Source: Acidobacteriota bacterium (GTDB lineage: Bacteria > Acidobacteriota > Blastocatellia > Pyrinomonadales > Pyrinomonadaceae). Taken from it: 9,766 nucleotides of DNA. The stretch covers positions 1 through 9,766 of the forward strand of contig JACCRD010000004.1 of assembly GCA_013813755.1 (NCBI GenBank), read 5' to 3'. A model generated the notes under the pieces. The model had not been told where the DNA came from and did not search any database. It worked only from the letters and a program-made list of their open reading frames with translations. Positions 1-5,575 of this stretch are shown piece by piece. The position numbers and the translations under genes were made by a program. Numbering within the stretch: the first letter of the stretch is position 1; each line of letters opens with the position of its first letter.

Positions 1-38
1 AAGATATTTTAGAAGATCTAGACCAAGCTCTTAGTTAG
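1..38 (+). CDS. C-terminal end of an upstream gene (partial)
   Basis: In the frame that starts at position 3, the sequence reads DILEDLDQALS and then a TAG stop at 36-38. The short acidic, helix-like tail is typical of a real protein end, and the gene would lie in the same direction as the PP2C phosphatase gene 63 bp downstream. The product cannot be identified from 11 residues. The stop codon lies inside the left arm of the palindrome at 34-100. Another frame is also open for ten codons here, so the call is tentative. Confidence 0.4.
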   Translation, partial: DILEDLDQALS

Positions 39-100
39 TGTGAATTGGTAATTGAAAGAACTCGCCACTTAACATTTACCACTTAACACTTAACACTATT
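34..100 (+). repeat. Heptanucleotide-repeat palindrome upstream of the PP2C gene
   Basis: The right part consists of 7-bp units in tandem: CACTTAA at 66, CATTTAC at 73, CACTTAA at 80 and 87, and CACTATT at 94. The left part carries similar units in reverse orientation: GTTAGTG at 34, TGAATTG at 41 and GTAATTG at 48. Arms 34-54 and 73-94 are complementary apart from about three mismatches and one bulge, with an 18-nt loop. The element ends two bases before the ATG at 102. Heptameric tandem repeats of similar sequence are known from cyanobacterial intergenic DNA. A related element lies at 8613-8678. Confidence 0.7.
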
Positions 101-101
101 T

Positions 102-1034
102 ATGATTGTTGAAACACACGCTACATCACACGTCGGGCGAGTTCGCCGCGGCAACGAAGATAATTATCTTCTACTTTCCGTGGCGGACGCAAAAACCTGG
201 ACATCTTCCCAGGATGCCAATGACTTTATCGTCGAATCGCAAAAATTTGAAGTTAATGCTGACGGAGTTATTTTGGCTGTCTCAGACGGGATGGGCGGCG
301 CGTTAGCAGGTGAGGTCGCCAGCAAAATGGCGGTTGACACGATAAGCCGGGTGTTTTTGGACGAAGACCCGGAAAAGACTCTGACACCCGATATCGACGA
401 TTCTTCGTTAGTTGGAAAACTATATGAGGCAACGCTTTACGCCAATCATTTGATTCATCAGAAGGGTCGCGCCGACGCGCAATTTGCCGGAATGGGCGCG
501 ACATTTACAAGCGTCGGCATCACCCCCGAAGCGATCGATTTGATTCAGGTTGGCGACAGCCGCACTTATCTGATTCGCGGCGAACAGATTCATCAAATAA
601 CCAAAGATCAATCGCTGGTTCAGCAATTGATCGACGCGCAGCAAATTTTGCCTGAAGAAGCAGAAACTCACACGCTTAAAAATGTCATCCTGCAAGCGCT
701 CGGCGCGCAAAAGGAAATTTATCCGGTGTCTTCGCGGCTCATTCCCCAGCGCGGAGATATTTTGCTACTGTGCAGCGATGGGTTATCAAATAAAATCAAT
801 GCCCCTGCGATGCAAAAAATTGTGCGCAATAATATCAATCAACTGCAAATAGCGGCGGCTGAATTGATTAAAAAAGCGAATATCAACGGCGGGGAAGATA
901 ATATTACTTTAATTTTAGCGAAACTTACCGGCGATAGTTTGCCTGAAGCAACCGAAGAGGCGATAAAATTAGAAACTCTGGATTTAGGGAATATCCACGA
1001 TACGGCAGACCAAAACTTAATAGAAACCTTGTAA
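102..1034 (+). CDS. PP2C-family protein serine/threonine phosphatase
   Basis: This is a metal-dependent phosphatase expected to remove phosphate from Ser/Thr residues in the cytoplasm, usually reversing a Hanks-type kinase. All the family motifs are present in order: RRGNEDN (residues 15-21), SDGMGG (61-66), GMGATF (130-135), VGDSRTYLIR (150-159), LLCSDGLS (222-229) and GGEDNIT (263-269). Metal ligands would be Asp20, Asp62, Asp226 and Asp266. The catalytic domain fills residues 1-273; a 37-residue acidic tail follows and has no recognisable domain. There is no transmembrane segment. An insertion of about 25 residues follows the NED motif (residues 25-50). The ATG at 102 has no Shine-Dalgarno and sits right after the heptad palindrome. 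The name stp/prpC is possible but cannot be decided from sequence. Confidence 0.93.
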   Translation: MIVETHATSHVGRVRRGNEDNYLLLSVADAKTWTSSQDANDFIVESQKFEVNADGVILAVSDGMGGALAGEVASKMAVDTISRVFLDEDPEKTLTPDIDDSSLVGKLYEATLYANHLIHQKGRADAQFAGMGATFTSVGITPEAIDLIQVGDSRTYLIRGEQIHQITKDQSLVQQLIDAQQILPEEAETHTLKNVILQALGAQKEIYPVSSRLIPQRGDILLLCSDGLSNKINAPAMQKIVRNNINQLQIAAAELIKKANINGGEDNITLILAKLTGDSLPEATEEAIKLETLDLGNIHDTADQNLIETL

Positions 1035-1109
1035 AGGCAAACACGAGCAAAAAAAAGTTATAAAAACAAAAATGGATTTATTAGGCGTTTCCCTGTGCGT
1101 TTTATCTTT

Positions 1110-1595
1110 TTACTTTTCTTCTCTCCATTCAGGAAGTTTCTTTGAATCTTCAGTTTTTTGAACATAAATCGAAGAGCCTTTGACACGCACGACTTCTACT
1201 TTTTCGCCCTCAATCAAAGGTACTTCACTCTCAATTGGGAAAGCCGTCCACGTCGAGCCATAAACTTTAACCGCACCTTCGTTTAACGCGCCCTGACTGG
1301 CAATGATTACCGTTCCGATCTGCCCCGGTAGAGAATCCATTCCCATTTTTATCGAATCTTCTTCAGACTGAGCAAAATATTTGGCAAAAATTGTCCGCGA
1401 CATTGCGGTTAGAGCAATGGAAACTGTTGCAAAAATCAAAAATTGCCAAGTAAAGCCGAGTCCAATCCACCCGGCGAGAGCCGCAACAAACGCCCCTATT
1501 CCAAACCAAAGCAGGACAAAGCTGAGCGTAAAAATTTCAGCAACGATTAAAACGACGCCCAAAACAACCCACAAAATCCACGCCAACTGCTCCAT
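1110..1595 (-). CDS. NfeD-family membrane protein (short form with OB-fold domain)
   Basis: The 161-residue protein has three hydrophobic helices (about 6-28, 30-47 and 50-68), then a linker and a soluble C-terminal domain (about 88-148) with GQIGTV, GAVKVYGSTWTA and IEGEKVEVVRVKGSSIYVQ. This is the pattern of the short NfeD proteins (YbbK-like) that carry an OB-fold and usually work with an SPFH/stomatin partner in membrane protein quality control. No SPFH gene lies next to it here: downstream is the convergent PP2C gene, upstream the divergent tRNA. The start at 1595 is supported by AAGGAAAT a few bases upstream on the minus strand. The role in this organism is inferred from family only. 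Confidence 0.88.
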   Translation of the reverse strand: MEQLAWILWVVLGVVLIVAEIFTLSFVLLWFGIGAFVAALAGWIGLGFTWQFLIFATVSIALTAMSRTIFAKYFAQSEEDSIKMGMDSLPGQIGTVIIASQGALNEGAVKVYGSTWTAFPIESEVPLIEGEKVEVVRVKGSSIYVQKTEDSKKLPEWREEK

Positions 1596-1627
1596 TTAAT
1601 TTCCTTAAAAAAACATTTTTGTCTTTC

Positions 1628-1651
1628 AGAATTGAATTATATATCAATTCT
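1628..1651 (-). promoter_or_regulatory. Putative nfeD promoter -10 within a perfect inverted repeat
   Basis: AGAATTGA (1628-1635) and TCAATTCT (1644-1651) are a perfect 8-bp inverted repeat with an 8-bp spacer. On the minus strand the spacer holds TATAAT (1641-1636), a perfect -10 box 40 bp before the nfeD start codon. No good -35 is seen at the expected distance. Because the predicted transcript would begin within the repeat, the dyad looks more like a protein binding site than an RNA hairpin. The AT-rich composition makes chance occurrence possible. Confidence 0.4.
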
Positions 1652-1708
1652 TTATTTTATAATTCTTTAATTTTTTTGTTTGCTACAAATTTATTTTGAA
1701 CTTCATCT

Positions 1709-1737
1709 TTGAACTTAAAACAGACACGTGCTAATCT
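1709..1737 (+). promoter_or_regulatory. Putative sigma-70 promoter of tRNA-Leu
   Basis: TTGAAC (1709-1714) and TAATCT (1732-1737) are spaced by 17 bp. Transcription would begin around 1743, leaving a leader of a few bases before the tRNA at 1747. TTTGAACTT occurs twice with a 13-bp period (1695 and 1708), so a second -35-like box lies just upstream. The -10 matches only three of six consensus positions, including the conserved A and final T. Confidence 0.4.
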
Positions 1738-1746
1738 CTTTTTCGT

Positions 1747-1833
1747 GCTTGGGTGGCGGAATTGGTAGACGCACAGGACTTAAAATCCTGTGTCCGTAAG
1801 GGCGTGCGGGTTCGATTCCCGCCCTAAGCACCA
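1747..1833 (+). tRNA. tRNA-Leu (anticodon UAA)
   Basis: The 87-nt gene folds as a class II tRNA. The acceptor stem pairs GCTTGGG with CCTAAGC, with one G-T pair, followed by discriminator A1830 and an encoded CCA (1831-1833). The D-arm region contains GGCGGAATTGGTAGACGC as in bacterial tRNA-Leu. The anticodon stem CAGGA/TCCTG encloses the loop CTTAAAA, giving anticodon TAA, which reads UUA and UUG. A long variable arm (TGTCCGTAAGGGCGT) follows, and the T-arm is GCGGG-TTCGATT-CCCGC. No other tRNA is adjacent. Confidence 0.97.
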
Positions 1834-1855
1834 TCTACAAATTAATATTTGAGTT

Positions 1856-1886
1856 AAAAAGCCCAGATTCGTTTGAGGTTTTTTTT
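1856..1886 (+). terminator. Intrinsic terminator downstream of tRNA-Leu
   Basis: A stem starting with AAAAAGCCCAGA, closed by a TTCG tetraloop (1868-1871), pairs with TTTGAGG plus T residues. Ten of twelve positions pair, with two single mismatches. Eight T residues (1879-1886) follow. It lies 22 bp after the tRNA end and separates tRNA transcription from the sigma-54-type promoter at 1921. Confidence 0.6.
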
Positions 1887-1920
1887 CTTTGCGGAAGGGA
1901 AATTTTAACGTCTATGATGA

Positions 1921-1936
1921 CGGCACAACTTTTGCC
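1921..1936 (+). promoter_or_regulatory. Putative sigma-54 (-24/-12) promoter
   Basis: CGGCAC, then five bases, then TTGCC: the invariant GG (1922-1923) and GC (1934-1935) have the spacing of the sigma-54 consensus TGGCAC-N5-TTGCW. Only the first and last bases of the motif deviate. Transcription would start near 1947, 23 bp before the ATG at 1970. This argues against the in-frame ATG at 1952. Sigma-54 promoters need an enhancer-binding activator; no binding site for one was identified. Confidence 0.55.
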
Positions 1937-1969
1937 ATCAATTTAGTTTGAATGAGGTGTTCAGTGAAT

Positions 1970-2563
1970 ATGAATAAATTTTCGTTGCAAATTTTGTTGC
2001 TATTGTTTCTAACTATAACCCCTTTCAGCAATCCGCAGGCTCAGAGCCGAGTTGACAATATTTTGATTAACGAAGCTGAAAGAATTACCCGCGATACTTT
2101 TACTTTCTCGACGGAAACGCCGAGGGGAGCGCACGTTTTCGCGGTTAATAAACCGACTTCTAAAATGCTCAACTCAATCGATGCCGGTTTGGCTGATTTA
2201 TTTACGGTTGCGCTCCGCAATAATTATTCGAAGCGGCTTAATTATTCTGACTATACGATTTTTATTGCGAAAGCTGACCGAGGGAAAAATAACGCTAACC
2301 AATATTCACCCGATATTGCAATCGGCGCGGCTCAGTATGCGGGAAGCGTCTATGACCAGGGCGGTTTTATATATGCCGCCGGAATGGTTCTGGCGTTTAA
2401 TCCGTGCGCTTTTGTGATTGCCGAACATACCAAAGATTTTCAGCGTGTGTCAGAAGTGGTTCGCTTTGAAGGCGAACACCTTGTTCTGTACCATAACCAT
2501 CGAAAACATTACAACAAAACCGCCGATCACAGTCAGGGCGGTGGACATCCGATTCTGCAATAA
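1970..2563 (+). CDS. Secreted protein of unknown function with His-rich C-terminus
   Basis: I do not recognise the family. The start at 1970 (MNKFSLQ) is preferred over the ATG at 1952 because GAGGTG lies 10 bp upstream and the predicted transcript starts near 1947. The 197-residue product has a Sec-type signal peptide (basic N-terminus, hydrophobic stretch 6-19, likely cleavage near residues 24-26), so it should be periplasmic or exported. The mature part is a mixed alpha/beta soluble domain with a single cysteine (146). The last 31 residues contain six histidines (170, 175, 177, 180, 187, 193) in a context of EGEHLVLYHNH and SQGGGHPI. These could bind metal, but no HExxH or other catalytic motif is present. 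It lies alone between a tRNA terminator and the next secreted-protein gene. Confidence 0.8.
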   Translation: MNKFSLQILLLLFLTITPFSNPQAQSRVDNILINEAERITRDTFTFSTETPRGAHVFAVNKPTSKMLNSIDAGLADLFTVALRNNYSKRLNYSDYTIFIAKADRGKNNANQYSPDIAIGAAQYAGSVYDQGGFIYAAGMVLAFNPCAFVIAEHTKDFQRVSEVVRFEGEHLVLYHNHRKHYNKTADHSQGGGHPILQ

Positions 2564-2597
2564 AATTTAAGATTGTAACTTTAAAGCTTAGAATTTT
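2562..2597 (+). terminator. Weak AT-rich hairpin after the secreted-protein gene
   Basis: AAAATTTAAG (2562-2571) pairs with CTTAGAATTTT (2587-2597) with one bulged base, directly at the stop codon. It lacks GC pairs and has only four terminal T residues, so termination is doubtful. The rest of the 249-bp gap up to 2812 holds no gene that I can support; its only clear element is the sigma-54-type promoter at 2742. Confidence 0.25.
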
Positions 2598-2741
2598 GCG
2601 CTTTGACTTTGGAATCTCCACATCCGATTTCGTGCATCTCATAGACCATATTGTAAATGAACATTGATATGCAGACGGTAAAGTTCAGGTGAAATGCGAC
2701 GATATAATGTAAACACATCAATTTCGACTTTTTTTATTTCG

Positions 2742-2757
2742 TGGCACATTCATTGCA
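2742..2757 (+). promoter_or_regulatory. Consensus sigma-54 (-24/-12) promoter
   Basis: TGGCAC (2742-2747), five bases, then TTGCA (2753-2757) is a full match to the sigma-54 core consensus TGGCAC-N5-TTGCW with exact spacing. Transcription would begin near 2768, giving a 5' leader of about 45 nt before the ATG at 2813. The orientation and the distance to a good Shine-Dalgarno support a functional role. Confidence 0.75.
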
Positions 2758-2812
2758 ATTAAGATTCGCGGATGTCGTAGTTTGATAAAATTCGCGAAGA
2801 TGGAGGTCAGCT

Positions 2813-3430
2813 ATGAACTTTTGGATTTCAACTACCAAAGTCTTTGCGTTTTTTCTTTTGTTCTTTGTCAGCTTCGTTTCGGCAAATGCCCAAACAGAGA
2901 CCAGCATTTATCAACTTTCGAGCGGAACAAAAATTCGTGTCAAAATGGACAACGAAATTAACTCAAAGGTTTCCAGCGAAAAAGATACGTTCACCGCAAT
3001 AATTGTTGAGTCGGCGACCCAACGACAAGCAGCTCTCTTGCCGCCTGGAACAGTTTTTGAAGGTGTTGTCACGAAAGTTAAGCGTGCTGCTTTGAACGGG
3101 AAACACGGAAAATTAATTGTTTTATTCAATTTGATGCGACTGCCAAACGGTGAAAAAAGAAAAATTGAAGGTGTTTTGAATAACGAACTTGAAGCGGAAT
3201 CGACAACGACCGCAAAGATTTTAACAATCGCCGGCGGAACTGCGCTTGGAACAGTTTTAGGCGCTTCGTCCAAAGCAAATAAAGGAGCGTTGATTGGCGC
3301 GGGAATTGGTTTTGGCGCGGGAACCGGCATCGTTTTTTTGAGGAAAGGCAAAGAAGTCGGTATCAAATCGGACGAAGAATTTGAAATTAAATTAACAAAA
3401 GACGTAACTTTGCCAATCGAAGATTTCTGA
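2813..3430 (+). CDS. Secreted glycine-zipper protein, TrbI-like beta domain
   Basis: The 205-residue protein has a signal peptide with cleavage predicted after ANA (residues 24-26). A beta-rich domain follows (about 32-125): YQLSSGTKIRVKMDNEINSK, then LLPPGTVFEGVVTKVK, then a long strand before PNGEKRKIEG. This resembles the TrbI/VirB10-like domain of small secreted proteins, in which a polymer or pore-lining role has been suggested only by analogy. Residues 140-175 form a glycine-rich zipper (GGTALGTVLGA, then GALIGAGIGFGAGTG), which could insert in or associate with a membrane. The C-terminus returns to beta strands (EFEIKLTKDVTLPI). GGAGG-like GGAGGTC precedes the ATG. Function is unknown; the family assignment is from pattern recognition. 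Confidence 0.82.
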   Translation: MNFWISTTKVFAFFLLFFVSFVSANAQTETSIYQLSSGTKIRVKMDNEINSKVSSEKDTFTAIIVESATQRQAALLPPGTVFEGVVTKVKRAALNGKHGKLIVLFNLMRLPNGEKRKIEGVLNNELEAESTTTAKILTIAGGTALGTVLGASSKANKGALIGAGIGFGAGTGIVFLRKGKEVGIKSDEEFEIKLTKDVTLPIEDF

Positions 3431-3480
3431 TAGAAAGTTTATAAGTTTGGTCGTTGGCGAGAGAGCTTATGCGACCATTT

Positions 3481-3530
3481 AAAAAGCCTGATGCGAAGGG
3501 GAGAGCGCGTCAGGCTTTTTGTTTTTTGTT
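3481..3530 (+). terminator. Strong intrinsic terminator
   Basis: AAAAAGCCTGATGCG (3481-3495) pairs with the complementary strand 3506-3520, giving a 15-bp stem with one G-T pair and a 10-nt loop, followed by GTTTTTTGTTT. It ends transcription of the secreted-protein gene 50 bp downstream of its stop. A small extra hairpin TGGTCG/CGACCA (3448-3477) lies just before it. Some A residues on the 5' side could let it act weakly on the other strand, but no minus-strand gene lies there. Confidence 0.9.
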
Positions 3531-3639
3531 TAAAAAATATACTTTATCGTGTTTGCCGTCAAAGTATCAGCCGTGATAAAACAAGGTCTTAACGCTTTAT
3601 CTCGAAAGACTTTTATTTTTTAAACAGGAAGGTATAAAA

Positions 3640-4572
3640 ATGGCTGGACGAAATAAAATTACAGTAGTTGGCGCCGGAAATGTCGGAGCGACCGCCGCGC
3701 ACTGGATTGCAAGTAAAGAATTGGCAGACGTTGTTTTAATCGACATTGTCGAGGGAACGCCGCAGGGAAAATCCCTTGATTTGGCGCAGTCGGCTCCGAT
3801 TGACGGTTTTGACGTAAATTTAAAAGGTGTAAATTCCTACGAAGAGTCAAAAGACTCGGATGTCATAATAATCACCGCCGGACTTCCGCGAAAGCCCGGT
3901 ATGAGCCGCGATGACCTCTTAAAAACCAACGCCGATATTGTCGGCAAAGTAACGGACGAAGTCGTCAAGTATTCGCCGAACGCATTTATTATCGTCGTTT
4001 CAAATCCGCTTGACGCAATGACGCAGGTTGCTTATAAGCGTTCGGGATTCCCGAAAAATCGCGTACTTGGAATGGCTGGCGTTTTGGATTCGGCGCGGAT
4101 GCGTTGTTTTCTTGCCGAAGCTCTGGAAGTCTCGGTCGAAAATGTGACCGCTTTTGTCCTCGGCGGACACGGCGACACGATGGTTCCGCTTCCGCGTTAT
4201 TCAACCTGCGCGGGCATTCCCGTCACAGAGCTTTTGCCGAAAGAAAAAATTGACGAAATTGTTAAACGAACGGCGAATGGCGGCGCGGAAATTGTAGGAC
4301 TTCTGAAAACAGGCTCGGCTTTTTACGCGCCTTCGCTCGCAGCGGTCGAAATGGCAGAAGCGATTTTAAAAGATAAAAAGAAAATTCTGCCCTGCGCCGT
4401 CCTTTTAGAAGGTGAATACGGAATTAATAATTTATTTGTCGGTGTTCCGTGCAAACTTGGAAAAGAGGGCGTTGAACAAATTATCGAGATTTCGCTGACT
4501 AACGACGAACGCGCCGCTCTACAAAAAAGTGCCGGTTCGGTTCAGGAATTAATTGATATTCTTGGTGTTTAA
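3640..4572 (+). CDS. mdh: Malate dehydrogenase (LDH-like, NAD-dependent)
   Basis: It oxidises malate to oxaloacetate with NAD+ in the TCA cycle, in the cytoplasm. The 310-residue length is normal. The Rossmann motif is GAGNVG (11-16) and the acidic residue after strand two is Asp35, as expected for NAD. Malate specificity is shown by Arg84 in GLPRKPGMSR, where lactate dehydrogenases have Gln. The other substrate-site residues are Arg90, Asn122, Arg153 and the catalytic pair Asp150/His177 in GGHGDT. AGGAAGG precedes the ATG at the right distance. The promoter is not clear: TTGCCG-N16-GATAAA (3553-3580) and an isolated TATACT (3538-3543) are both weak candidates. The gene is single, follows a strong terminator, and converges on sdhCAB, the preceding oxidative step of the same cycle. 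Confidence 0.97.
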   Translation: MAGRNKITVVGAGNVGATAAHWIASKELADVVLIDIVEGTPQGKSLDLAQSAPIDGFDVNLKGVNSYEESKDSDVIIITAGLPRKPGMSRDDLLKTNADIVGKVTDEVVKYSPNAFIIVVSNPLDAMTQVAYKRSGFPKNRVLGMAGVLDSARMRCFLAEALEVSVENVTAFVLGGHGDTMVPLPRYSTCAGIPVTELLPKEKIDEIVKRTANGGAEIVGLLKTGSAFYAPSLAAVEMAEAILKDKKKILPCAVLLEGEYGINNLFVGVPCKLGKEGVEQIIEISLTNDERAALQKSAGSVQELIDILGV

Positions 4573-4587
4573 CTAATTGCAAAAATT

Positions 4588-4620
4588 TTTCCGGTAACCT
4601 TGTAAATGCCGGAAATTTTA
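4588..4620 (+). terminator. Weak hairpin downstream of mdh
   Basis: TTTCCGG (4588-4594) pairs with CCGGAAA (4609-4615), with four more A-T pairs possible past a bulge, 16 bp after the mdh stop. It is followed by TTTTAATAATT, a poor T-tract. It may act together with the better hairpin at 4643-4690. Confidence 0.4.
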
Positions 4621-4642
4621 ATAATTAAATAATTCGTTCTTG

Positions 4643-4690
4643 AAAATAAGAAGAAAGGACAAGTAGTGCTTGCCATTCTTCTTATTTTTT
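4643..4690. terminator. Bidirectional terminator between mdh and sdhB
   Basis: A 13-bp stem AAAATAAGAAGAA (4643-4655) with 4676-4688 continues, past an A-A mismatch and one bulged A, into GG/CC and CAAG/CTTG around a 5-nt loop (4664-4668). The outer stem is A-rich on the left and T-rich on the right, so either strand of RNA ends in a U-tract. The end of mdh (4572) and the end of sdhB (4696, minus strand) both point at it, and it starts six bases beyond the sdhB stop. Confidence 0.8.
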
Positions 4691-4695
4691 AAGAT

Positions 4696-5499
4696 TTATT
4701 TTCGCAGCCAACCAAACAAAGCGTTAATTGTGACATCGCGGTTAGTTTCGTAAATCGCGCGGGTTAAAGGAATACTCATTGGACAAACCTGCACGCAGTT
4801 TTGAGCGTTTCCGCAATTAGTAATACCGTCATCACCAACTAAGCCTTCGAGCCGCGCATCGATATCAGCCTTGCCCGTCGGATGCATATTAAATAACTTC
4901 GCCTGGGCAATCGCTTGCGGTCCGATATAATTATCGTCGTGATACTGCGGACACGCCTCCAGACAGCAGCCGCACGTCATACAGCGCGAATACGCATAAC
5001 GTTCCTGCTGAACTTCCTGCGTCATTGTCGGACCCGGACCAAGACTGTGCGTGCCGTCGAGTTCAACCCAGGCGTGAACCTGTTTCAGATGGTCAAACAT
5101 TTTTGTCCGGTCAACCTGCAAATCACGCACATTCGGAAACTTTGACATCGGTTCAAGAGTTATTTTATTTCCGCCGCTCGCCAAAAGCAGATCGTCAATA
5201 AGCGCCGAACACGATTGCCGGACGCGTCCGTTGATGACCATCGTGCAGGTGCCGCAAACCTGTTCGAGACAACTCATACTCCAAACAGGGGGCGTTGTTT
5301 GTTTGCCTTCTTTAGTGACCGGGTTTTTGCGAATCTCTATCAGCGCGGAAATCACATTTAAGCTCTTGCGATAAGGAATTTCAAATGTTTCCGTATATTG
5401 CGCCGCGCCGAGTTTTTCGCGACGCGAAACGCGAAACTCAATTGTTTTCGGCGGATTCGTTAAACGCTTTTTTTCCTGATGTCCATTTGTTTCGCTCAT
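4696..5499 (-). CDS. sdhB: Succinate dehydrogenase iron-sulfur subunit
   Basis: It passes electrons from the flavin of SdhA through three Fe-S clusters to the membrane subunit. The N-terminal ferredoxin domain binds [2Fe-2S] by Cys77, Cys82, Cys85 and Cys97 (SCLEQVCGTC, then RQSCSALID). The C-terminal domain has CMTCGCCLEACP and CGNAQNCVQVCP: by family rule Cys173, 176, 179 and 239 hold [4Fe-4S], and Cys183, 229 and 235 hold [3Fe-4S]. The SCLEQVCGTCTMVINGR signature is very close to Bacillus-type (menaquinone-linked) SdhB. The 267-residue length is normal, with a hydrophilic 18-residue N-terminus. GGGAAG lies about 9 bp before the ATG. It is the last gene of the operon, 76 bp after sdhA. Confidence 0.97.
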   Translation of the reverse strand: MSETNGHQEKKRLTNPPKTIEFRVSRREKLGAAQYTETFEIPYRKSLNVISALIEIRKNPVTKEGKQTTPPVWSMSCLEQVCGTCTMVINGRVRQSCSALIDDLLLASGGNKITLEPMSKFPNVRDLQVDRTKMFDHLKQVHAWVELDGTHSLGPGPTMTQEVQQERYAYSRCMTCGCCLEACPQYHDDNYIGPQAIAQAKLFNMHPTGKADIDARLEGLVGDDGITNCGNAQNCVQVCPMSIPLTRAIYETNRDVTINALFGWLRK

Positions 5500-5575
5500 A
5501 AAATTTCTTCCCGTTCAAATTTGACTAAATCGTAAATTTCGCTTGTACGCAACGTAGCGCCAACTGCCTGACATT

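Noticed and set aside
1035..1109. Terminator between the convergent PP2C and nfeD genes
   Set aside because: Only a direct repeat GCGTTT-like motif and A/T runs are seen; no stem of useful length could be found.
2657..2692. Eleven-codon open frame (MNIDMQTVKFR) in the gap before the glycine-zipper gene
   Set aside because: It has no ribosome site and is too short to separate from chance.
2911..3366. 151-codon open frame on the minus strand opposite the glycine-zipper gene
   Set aside because: The plus-strand frame has a signal peptide, Shine-Dalgarno and promoter; the antisense frame is a low-complexity shadow of the same bases.
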